From NCBI RefSeq assembly GCF_964246085.1, contig NZ_CAXTPD010000024.1: DNA of 50,574 bases; one strand, given 5' to 3'. Positions within the stretch are counted from its first letter, which is position 1. Each line of letters opens with the position of its first letter. Positions 44,294-50,380 of the stretch are shown here, piece by piece. The stretch comes from Brotaphodocola sp003480315. GTDB lineage: Bacteria > Bacillota > Clostridia > Lachnospirales > Lachnospiraceae. Below the pieces are notes generated by a model. That model had not been told where the DNA came from, searched no databases, and saw only the letters and a list, made by a program, of their open reading frames with translations. A program made the position numbers and the translations under genes.

Positions 44294-44437
44294 TCATCGC
44301 AAACATTGTACAACAGGCATCTCTGGTGTCGCAAGGATGCGGATAAGATAAAGCCGAAAAGACTCCTCCAGCAGCTCTGCGAGGCTCTTTTCGGCTTCGG
44401 TATATGTGCAATGCACTACAGGCAGGGTTTGTTTCAT
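44294..44437 (-). CDS. Small ORF (47 residues) upstream of the recombinase
   Basis: An ATG at 44437 with AAGGAGG upstream opens a 47-residue frame (MKQTLPVVHCTYTEAEKSLA and onwards, ending VVQCLR) that stops 27 bp before the recombinase start. The gene contains an 11-bp inverted repeat AAGCCGAAAAG/CTTTTCGGCTT, so its message would fold. The position resembles the small TnpW-like ORFs next to serine recombinases in clostridial transposons, but I cannot claim homology. It may control the recombinase as a leader or partner. Confidence 0.7.
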   Translation of the reverse strand: MKQTLPVVHCTYTEAEKSLAELLEESFRLYLIRILATPEMPVVQCLR

Positions 44438-44510
44438 ACGTTCTACCTCCTTTATTCATCGTATGTAAAGGGGCTGATTTTCTTGCCTGTCCATGCTGTG
44501 AAATTAGGCC

Positions 44511-44548
44511 ATTCCCTAAAAGTGTGCAGATGCACGGTTTTAGGGAAT
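44511..44548. promoter_or_regulatory. Perfect inverted repeat between divergent genes
   Basis: ATTCCCTAAAA and TTTTAGGGAAT, 11 bp each, 16 bp apart with an internal GTG/CAC pairing. It lies between the recombinase unit and the divergent membrane-protein gene. It lacks a clear T-run, so an operator for a regulator controlling both directions is as likely as a terminator. Confidence 0.55.
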
Positions 44549-44589
44549 GAAAAGTGAGCTGCAGGAAAACAGATCACACTTTATCCATC

Positions 44590-44617
44590 TTGAATAAAAG
44601 GAAAAATCGTGTAGAAT
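44590..44617 (+). promoter_or_regulatory. Probable promoter of the membrane-protein gene
   Basis: TTGAAT (44590-44595) and TAGAAT (44612-44617), 16 bp apart, about 30 bp before the start codon. Confidence 0.6.
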
Positions 44618-44648
44618 TAAGATAGAGTATATGATGTGGAGGACTCTT

Positions 44649-45242
44649 ATGGGAGAAAAAATCTTAAGTTGGTTTGAAAGAATAGTAACAGGCGAAAAAC
44701 GCAGATGGTTTTTTGCCGCAGTAATTGTTGCCATAATTTTGGGCGTAATCGTCTTTCCTTATATCGACGCAAATTTTCTTTACTACAACCGAATTGAAAA
44801 AAGAATTGACAACTTGACAAATCTTGTAAATTTAACTGGCGTGCCACTCGAAGAAAATGAGATGCTATATGAAGAATACTTAAGTATATTAGAGGAAGTG
44901 AAAACTGCACGTGAAAACGCTCTGTTTGGTTCAGGAAAAGCAGAGGATTCAAGAACTGATCGCATGTGGAAATTTGCTGGTGGAGCTTTCTTATGGGTAA
45001 TCATTGCTGTCGTTTTACTCTTCTCCAAGAAAAAAGGAGAACAACGTACATTCAAACACTGGGTTAACAACATCTTTTCTGCAATTATTTGTTTGGTATT
45101 CGGTGGAATCTTAGGACAAGTATTTGTTTATATTCCCACGATTGGATCTTCAAAAGTCAATTTTATTCTTGCTCCTATTGCAGAGTTCATCGTCGTGTGG
45201 TTACTAATGGAATCACCAAAATCCAAAGCAAAAGAAAATTAA
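44649..45242 (+). CDS. Four-helix membrane protein of unknown function (element cargo)
   Basis: A 197-residue protein with membrane segments near residues 20-45, 110-130, 145-165 and 170-190 and an acidic extramembrane coiled region between the first two (RIEKRIDNLTNLVN, ENEMLYEEYLSIL). GGAGGACTCTT before ATG at 44649 decides the start over 44631. It has its own promoter and terminator and is more AT-rich than the backbone. I recognise no family; it could be an immunity, toxin-like or defence effector. Confidence 0.72.
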   Translation: MGEKILSWFERIVTGEKRRWFFAAVIVAIILGVIVFPYIDANFLYYNRIEKRIDNLTNLVNLTGVPLEENEMLYEEYLSILEEVKTARENALFGSGKAEDSRTDRMWKFAGGAFLWVIIAVVLLFSKKKGEQRTFKHWVNNIFSAIICLVFGGILGQVFVYIPTIGSSKVNFILAPIAEFIVVWLLMESPKSKAKEN

Positions 45243-45248
45243 TATTAC

Positions 45249-45288
45249 AGCGTGCCTTAATCTTATTGATCAAGGCACGCTATTTTTA
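45249..45288 (+). terminator. Terminator between convergent cargo genes
   Basis: AGCGTGCCTT/AAGGCACGCT with a 13-base loop, followed by ATTTTTATG. It overlaps the last codons of the convergent HExxH gene. Confidence 0.88.
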
Positions 45289-46090
45289 TGGACTTCTTAA
45301 AAAGCTGTGTAATATTAAATTTAATTTTGAAGTAATCTCTAAACATCTGCTTGTGGTTTATCGGAACCATCTTGAACGGGTCAGTGATTAGCAGTTCTGG
45401 TTCAATCAGCAAACTCATTGCAAAGCAGTGAGCGAAAAACTCAGGAATGTCGCACTCAACAGCATCAACTCCAATTAACTTCATTACTAGAGCAAAATCT
45501 TCGGGCGGTATTTCTGGATCACCAGTCAAAGCAATGTTCACGCAATGACATAGTTCATGGAGAAGCATACTCTGAGGAGTCGTTTCATGGTCTTTATGCG
45601 GAATCAGCATGTAGATATCCGCTGCCACACTACCATCGGTCATATTCATGCAACGACAAAATGAATCTTCTGTGCGGTGTTTTGCATGGAATAGGAAAAT
45701 GAACAAATGCTGTTCACGTAGAACTCGCTTGGAGAAATCATAGACACGCTCTGCAACCTTTATAGTTTCCGCAGCCGCTTCTGCTGTCAGAAACTTATCA
45801 TCACAATCGTCGTAATTCTCAGTGATATCATTAGCCAGAGCACTCAGCTGTACAACATTCTCTTCCACTCTTCTACTGAACGACCAGTTGCGATAGAGGT
45901 ACATCATGCAGGCCGCATTACCTTCCACAATGCTCCATCCAGGATGACGATCCATGAACGCCTCCATGATCAGCTGATCACATCTGGCACACAGTTCCTG
46001 ATGCAGCTGTTCATAATCACGCTGAGAATAGGTTTCGACTGCCCGTTTCAGGTATACAGCCAGTTCACTTAATTTCTTGATTGTGTTCAT
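45263..46090 (-). CDS. HExxH-motif protein, putative zinc metallopeptidase (element cargo)
   Basis: A 275-residue soluble protein. SMLLHELCHCVNIAL near residue 180 is an HExxH zinc motif, and PEFFAHCFAMSLL about 45 residues later could supply the third ligand glutamate, as in gluzincins. The N-terminal half is helical and rich in cysteine and histidine (CARCDQL, FCRCMNM). Such motifs occur in ImmA/IrrE-type proteases of mobile elements, but the rest does not resemble them. AAGGAGTGTGATTTA sets the start. Substrate unknown. Confidence 0.65.
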   Translation of the reverse strand: MNTIKKLSELAVYLKRAVETYSQRDYEQLHQELCARCDQLIMEAFMDRHPGWSIVEGNAACMMYLYRNWSFSRRVEENVVQLSALANDITENYDDCDDKFLTAEAAAETIKVAERVYDFSKRVLREQHLFIFLFHAKHRTEDSFCRCMNMTDGSVAADIYMLIPHKDHETTPQSMLLHELCHCVNIALTGDPEIPPEDFALVMKLIGVDAVECDIPEFFAHCFAMSLLIEPELLITDPFKMVPINHKQMFRDYFKIKFNITQLFKKSIKIACLDQ

Positions 46091-46125
46091 TAAATCACAC
46101 TCCTTTTAGGATATATTTTTTGCTA

Positions 46126-46184
46126 ACCAAACCGGAATCGAACGACACTCCATCTTCTTAGGAGGGGAATGCTCCATCCTACTG
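46126..46184 (-). other. tRNA-Arg(CCU)-like attachment relic beside the integrase
   Basis: On the minus strand, 46184-46157 reads like the D-arm end, anticodon stem and loop of a tRNA with loop CTCCTAA (anticodon CCU). A TTCGATTCC T-loop-like piece follows at 46143-46131. The 3' anticodon stem and T-stem do not pair, so it is not a working tRNA. Placed right after a tyrosine integrase gene, it looks like an attP or att scar of an element that once used tRNA-Arg. Confidence 0.45.
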
Positions 46185-46185
46185 C

Positions 46186-46219
46186 AAAAAGCCGCCTGAT
46201 TTGCGTCAGACGGCTCTTT
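46186..46219 (-). terminator. Terminator of the tyrosine integrase gene
   Basis: AGCCGYCTGA arms around a six-base loop, with TTTTT on either strand, immediately after the integrase stop. Confidence 0.88.
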
Positions 46220-47392
46220 TTAGATCCCTTTATAAAATTCTTTCTCAAAGTCCTGAGCACATTGCTTCCGACAGGAATCAATGATATGACCATATCGCTC
46301 GGTAATCATTTCCGCCTGTGCATGACCGGAGTCACCTTGTACGGCCTTGATGTTGCCACCGGTCAACACCAGTTTGTAACTGATGCTGCTATGTCGCAAA
46401 CTATGAAAGGACACTACCGGAAGTCCAAGTTGCAGCAATTGCTTTTCCAGCAAACGGGGCAAAGTTTCCTCCGAAAGTGGTCTGCCATTGGAATACCGCA
46501 GAATCAGATCCGGCCGGTTTCGCTTGACTGGTTTCAGTGTTTCTTTCCACTCCTGCAATGCATCCAGCACATAATCCGGCAGATATACCGTTCGGATGCT
46601 GGATTTGGTCTTGGGGCGTTTCAACACCGTGACCGTCCGCCCTTCATCAAAAACTGAGGGAAATTGGTAGAGAATATCCTTTCCGTTCAGCGCATCCACC
46701 GCATCCCTGCGGACACGTTTTAATGTCTTGCTGATAGAAACAGTCCCTTTCTGGAAGTCCACATCATCCCAGGTCAGCGCCAAGATCTCACCTTTTCGTA
46801 GGGAACCGGCAAAAGCCAGATGTATTGCAATAGAAAGCATATGGTTGTCGCAGTTCTGGATCAATATCTTAATCTCATCAGTGGTCAGCATCGGGATTTC
46901 GGTTGGAAAGGCTTTCGGAACACTTGCTTTCTGGAAAGGGTTCCTGGGCACATATTCCCACAAAACTGCCTGCTCAAATGCACTATGCAGCAGCTTATGA
47001 ATGTTCGTCAGTACGGAGGGCGTGATTTGGGGATCAGACTGCAATTTTCCATACAATGCTGCAATTACCTTAGGGCTGAACTCCGTCAACCGCATACTTC
47101 CCATGAACGGAACGATATAGTTCCGAATGAGCCCTTCGTTGCTGGTGTAGGTAGAACAGGCCCAGTGGATGCGACCGTACAGTTCCACGTATTCCTCCAG
47201 AAACGGCGCCAGTGCTCCTTCCCGGTACTGTGCTCGCTCGTTCTCATGTTGCTGAATCAAGTCCAGTTGTTCCTTTCGCCTGAGGGCAGCTTCATAGGAA
47301 TGGTAGGTCTCCCACTTTTGTTTCTTCTTGTCTCCATCGTATATGGTGTACACCACGCTGAAGCTTTTATTCCGTTGAACGATTGATGCCAT
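46220..47392 (-). CDS. Tyrosine site-specific integrase
   Basis: A 390-residue phage/ICE-type integrase with an N-terminal arm-binding part, a SAM-like core-binding domain (about residues 60-165) and a catalytic domain. FAGSLRKGEILALTWDDV carries the first arginine, FHSLRHSSISY the HxxR, GDSGHAQAE the next histidine and ITERYGHI the nucleophilic tyrosine; all are present. GGAGGTAACAAGC before ATG at 47392 sets the start over 47482. Together with the tRNA-like relic it suggests a second, nested element inside the sigK element. Confidence 0.93.
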   Translation of the reverse strand: MASIVQRNKSFSVVYTIYDGDKKKQKWETYHSYEAALRRKEQLDLIQQHENERAQYREGALAPFLEEYVELYGRIHWACSTYTSNEGLIRNYIVPFMGSMRLTEFSPKVIAALYGKLQSDPQITPSVLTNIHKLLHSAFEQAVLWEYVPRNPFQKASVPKAFPTEIPMLTTDEIKILIQNCDNHMLSIAIHLAFAGSLRKGEILALTWDDVDFQKGTVSISKTLKRVRRDAVDALNGKDILYQFPSVFDEGRTVTVLKRPKTKSSIRTVYLPDYVLDALQEWKETLKPVKRNRPDLILRYSNGRPLSEETLPRLLEKQLLQLGLPVVSFHSLRHSSISYKLVLTGGNIKAVQGDSGHAQAEMITERYGHIIDSCRKQCAQDFEKEFYKGI

Positions 47393-47563
47393 GCTTGTTA
47401 CCTCCTTCTTATCTTGGCGGTTTAAGCATAGCATCCCCAGTTTTAATATTATTTTTGACGGCAGGTGTCCAAAATGCAACATTTGAACCGTTATTATAGT
47501 TAAACCGGATCAGAGATTCGGAGAAGCAATTACAGAATAATCCGGACACCAAGGAGGCTTGTT

Positions 47564-47758
47564 ATGATCCCAGAAGAAATGTTAAGCGATGAACTATTAC
47601 GACAAGCAACAGAAAAATGTGCAGAGGCTATCATCGCCAATCTGCCAGCCCCTGAAGAGTGCAATCACAAGTTTTCCAAACGGTTCGAAGAAAAGATGCA
47701 GGCACTGCTCCACCCAAAGACCGTCTGCATCATAAGCCCAGAGTATATATCCAAATAG
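47564..47758 (+). CDS. Small helical protein (64 residues), element cargo
   Basis: Begins MIPEEMLSDELLRQATEKCA and contains NHKFSKRFEEKMQALL. AAGGAGGCTTGTT before ATG and a strong terminator after the stop support a real gene. The FSKRFEEKM stretch resembles the short cytosolic segment found in small proteins paired with sigma factors on clostridial mobile elements, but no sigma factor is adjacent. Function unknown. Confidence 0.65.
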   Translation: MIPEEMLSDELLRQATEKCAEAIIANLPAPEECNHKFSKRFEEKMQALLHPKTVCIISPEYISK

Positions 47759-47760
47759 CA

Positions 47761-47800
47761 AGAACGGCGGTGATCTCAGGATCATCGCCGTTCTATTGTT
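47761..47800 (+). terminator. Terminator of the 64-residue gene
   Basis: AGAACGGCGGTGAT/ATCATCGCCGTTCT with one G-T pair and a six-base loop, followed by ATTGTT. Confidence 0.8.
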
Positions 47801-47927
47801 CCGATATTTGTCGAATGTTGGTTGATATCGTTCCAATACCGATGTATACTTTAATTAGTGAAACTATATCCCATCGAATGTCTCCAAAATGTCTACACCT
47901 AATAGATCACAAATAAGAGGTAATAAT

Positions 47928-49703
47928 ATGGATAATGTACCAGAAAGCATCTATAACTATAGAATAAATAAAATCAACCTAAAAGATGGTACTCCCGTTG
48001 AACCGGGCAGAATCAATGTTTTTGTTGGTGCCAATAATTGCGGTAAAACTCAATTACTGAAGGATATGTTAGCCTATATGACTGGATCACGCACTGAACC
48101 AGTTTTACTGACTGATTTAGATTTACCGTATCCTTCTACTTGGGAAGAATTAATCGCTGCATATCCTATGAATATTGTAGATACAAACGGTGGACTGCAA
48201 CAGCTCAGACATATTTCCCCTACATTAAATGCGCAACCAGCTGGCCCCCAAACTTTCAATCTTTTAAACACTTTAAAACAGCAGTTAAGAAACACCGATA
48301 AACGTGAGTTTCGTCAATCAACTGGCCAAGGAATGGTAACATTTTTAAATACGGATAATCGACTCAGCTTAACCCAAAAATGTACGGTGCAAAATCTACA
48401 GACAGTAGGACCTAAAAATGTATTAGAAGCACTATACCATGCAGACATCGCCGCCCCTAATCGTATTAGAGAACTGGTTAAGAGTACTTTTAACACGGAT
48501 ATATATTTTGATTACACCGATCCAGGAACTCTTCAGTTCAGAATTGGAAATGATTTTTCTACCATTTCCGAAAACTCTCGGGTTGCGTATTCACAAGTAT
48601 CTCGATATCCAATTTTAGATAATCAGGGTGATGGCCTGAGAAGTTATGTTGGAATGATAAGTGCACTCATGTCCCTTTCCAAGCCCATCATACTTTTAGA
48701 TGAGCCAGAGGCATTCTTGCATCCACCACAGGCAATGCAACTTGGCATGAGCATTGCAAATCTGGTTAAAGATTCTCAACAAATATTCATTTCTACACAC
48801 AGTGCTGATTTTTTGCGAGGATTATTAAGCTCCACGAATGATGCCGTAATTGTCCACTTGTCCAGGCCGACTGAAACATTAACAAAAGCGAATGTCTTAG
48901 ATTCCGATACATTGAACACCATAATTAAAGATCCACTATTGTCTTCCTCAAGAGTTCTTGAAGGGATGTTTTATAAAGGTGTTGTGGCAACAGAAGCCGA
49001 TGCTGATGCTGTATTTTACCAACGGCTGTTCCAAAAAATTGGTGCATCTGATGAGATTCATTTTGTAAATGCACATAATAAACAGACCCTTAAAAAAGTA
49101 ATTCAACCATATCAGAACCTGGGAATTAAATTTGCATTGATAGCAGATGCAGATGTTATTCGAGATAAAGTTGAGTTTCAAAGCCTAATTGACGGTATTA
49201 TGGAGGATACACAAATAGAGTCAATAATGAGGGAACGTGAAATAGTATATAACTATTTTCAAAAGCTGGACAAACATACTATTCTTACTCAGTTAAAACA
49301 AAAAACGCAGGAATTTGCTAGTCAAGATATTCCTGCGTCAGATGACGATCCACAGAAAATTGCTTCTGCTTTGTTCGATTTCAGAAAAGGACTTAAGAAA
49401 TTGCGAGATGATGCTGACGAACTCGCAAACCTAAAAGAACGGGGACGCAAAGCACTTGATGCTGATGTAGCAACACAGCAAGAATTCGACAAGCTGCTTG
49501 AGCATTGCGCAAGTTCTGGTCTATTTATCGTCCCCGTCGGAGAGCTGGAGTCTTGGTTGGTTGACTACGGTGTTGCAAGGAGTTCCAATAAAACAAAATG
49601 GATTACTCGAGCACTCGAAAAACTATTCGAAATAGACTATGATTCTGAAAAACGAATTTGGAGATTCATTGATGCTCTGAAAACATATCTAACGAGCACT
49701 TAA
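47928..49703 (+). CDS. OLD-like AAA ATPase with TOPRIM nuclease domain, putative phage defence
   Basis: A 591-residue protein. An ABC/SMC-type ATPase (about residues 15-320) shows INVFVGANNCGKTQLL (Walker A), PIILLDEPEAFLHPPQ (Walker B) and IFISTHSADFL (switch histidine). A TOPRIM-like domain follows: GVVATEADADAVFYQRLF (metal glutamate region), KFALIADADVIRDK (DxD) and VGELESWLVDYG. This order is that of OLD-family proteins, several of which act against phages. No helicase or second subunit is adjacent, so it is a one-gene (class 1-like) system. AGAGG before ATG at 47928 decides the start over 47889. AT-rich compared with the backbone. Confidence 0.82.
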   Translation: MDNVPESIYNYRINKINLKDGTPVEPGRINVFVGANNCGKTQLLKDMLAYMTGSRTEPVLLTDLDLPYPSTWEELIAAYPMNIVDTNGGLQQLRHISPTLNAQPAGPQTFNLLNTLKQQLRNTDKREFRQSTGQGMVTFLNTDNRLSLTQKCTVQNLQTVGPKNVLEALYHADIAAPNRIRELVKSTFNTDIYFDYTDPGTLQFRIGNDFSTISENSRVAYSQVSRYPILDNQGDGLRSYVGMISALMSLSKPIILLDEPEAFLHPPQAMQLGMSIANLVKDSQQIFISTHSADFLRGLLSSTNDAVIVHLSRPTETLTKANVLDSDTLNTIIKDPLLSSSRVLEGMFYKGVVATEADADAVFYQRLFQKIGASDEIHFVNAHNKQTLKKVIQPYQNLGIKFALIADADVIRDKVEFQSLIDGIMEDTQIESIMREREIVYNYFQKLDKHTILTQLKQKTQEFASQDIPASDDDPQKIASALFDFRKGLKKLRDDADELANLKERGRKALDADVATQQEFDKLLEHCASSGLFIVPVGELESWLVDYGVARSSNKTKWITRALEKLFEIDYDSEKRIWRFIDALKTYLTST

Positions 49704-49741
49704 CTGATGAGTGGCCGCTTAACTAAATAATCCAAAACACT

Positions 49742-49776
49742 GATGCCCGGGGAGCCTATATGGCCCTCCGGGCATC
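49742..49776 (+). terminator. Terminator of the OLD-like gene at the element end
   Basis: GATGCCCGG/CCGGGCATC, followed by GTTTAC, just inside the terminal inverted repeat. It would stop cargo transcription from running antisense into sigK. Confidence 0.75.
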
Positions 49777-49805
49777 GTTTACATTAGTGGCGGCGCTATA
49801 CATAG
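49774..49805 (+). repeat. Terminal inverted repeat and core, sigK 5' end (attachment half-site)
   Basis: ATCGTTTACA, a ten-base variable part and CGCTATACAT, then the rest of the ATACATAG core. It is the inverted partner of 42654-42683. In the excised circle the two arms would flank one core as an imperfect palindrome of about 54 bp, the expected attP form for a serine recombinase. Confidence 0.9.
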
Positions 49806-50380
49806 GATCGGGAAATACCAAGCTGCCCGGCGATTTCTCTCTGGGTACAGGGCTTCACCCCGAAAAGGCCATAACGCAGCTTCACCACCGACTGTTCCTG
49901 GGGCTTTAAGCAGCATGAAAAGGCTTCGTACAGTTCCCGGATATCCTGATCCAGGATCAGATCCTCCAGCACCTCTTTTGTCTCCAGCTCAATGACATCT
50001 ACCAGGCTGACCGATTCCCCGTCTTTGTCCACTCCGATCGGCTCAAACAGCGATACCTCCCGGCTGTATTTCTTTCCGGCACGGAACATCATGAGGATCT
50101 CATTCTCGATGCATTTTGCCGCATAGGTAGCCAGGCGGCTTCCCCGTTCCGGGTGAAAGGTATTCACCGCCTTAATCAGACCAATGGTCCCCACCGAAAG
50201 CAGATCATCCTGTTCATAATCCGTTCCCTGATATTTCTTGGCCACATGTGCCACCAGCCTCAAATTCCGTTCGATCAGGATATCACGTGCCTCGCGGTCC
50301 CCCTCCTGTAAGCGTTCCAGGCAGGCCCGTTCCTCTCCAGGTGTCAACGGCTTTGGAAATGTCTGCAAAGAAAAAGCCAC
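49796..50380 (-). CDS. sigK: Sporulation sigma factor SigK, 5' part interrupted by the element
   Basis: 194 codons end LGISRSYV then TAG, formed by element sequence. Content is sigma-70 regions 2-4: LIERNLRLVAHVAKKY, DLLSVGTIGLIKAVNTF, LATYAAKCIENEILMMFR and QREIAGQLGISRSYV. It aligns with B. subtilis SigK from FPQPL onwards; the 20-residue pro-sequence is absent, as in C. difficile. GTG at 50380 is the opening codon; a TTG four codons in has AGGGTGG at better spacing, so the start is unsettled. Truncation removes the second half of the promoter -35 reading helix, so this product should be inactive. Joined to 42577-42654 it gives 219 residues. Confidence 0.95.
   Translation of the reverse strand: MAFSLQTFPKPLTPGEERACLERLQEGDREARDILIERNLRLVAHVAKKYQGTDYEQDDLLSVGTIGLIKAVNTFHPERGSRLATYAAKCIENEILMMFRAGKKYSREVSLFEPIGVDKDGESVSLVDVIELETKEVLEDLILDQDIRELYEAFSCCLKPQEQSVVKLRYGLFGVKPCTQREIAGQLGISRSYV

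Larger units (their letters stand above)
42654..49805. mobile_element. Skin-like sigK-intervening element (7.14 kb)
   Basis: This segment splits sigK inside the codons for the sigma-4 helix-turn-helix. Direct 8-bp core copies ATACATAG lie at 42654-42661 and 49798-49805. Just inside each is a roughly 30-bp inverted repeat. A large serine recombinase ends 5 bp from one of them. One unit, counted core to core, is 7,144 bp. Removing it leaves one core and restores the frame exactly. Cargo, in plus-strand order: serine recombinase, 47-residue ORF, membrane protein, HExxH protein, tRNA-like attachment relic, tyrosine integrase, 64-residue protein and OLD-like ATPase. The membrane-protein and ATPase genes are visibly more AT-rich than the backbone. 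Known relatives in principle are B. subtilis skin and the C. difficile skin element, which have other sizes and cargo. Confidence 0.93.

Noticed and set aside
44351..44397. Terminator upstream of the recombinase
   Set aside because: The hairpin lies inside the 47-residue frame and lacks a T-run on the minus strand.
46126..46184. A functional tRNA-Arg
   Set aside because: The anticodon and T stems do not pair and the 5' acceptor is missing, so it is kept only as an attachment-like relic.
47393..47563. A divergent sigma-A promoter pair between the integrase and 64-residue genes
   Set aside because: A minus-strand TATAAT exists, but no acceptable -35 lies at the right distance, and plus-strand candidates have poor -10 matches.
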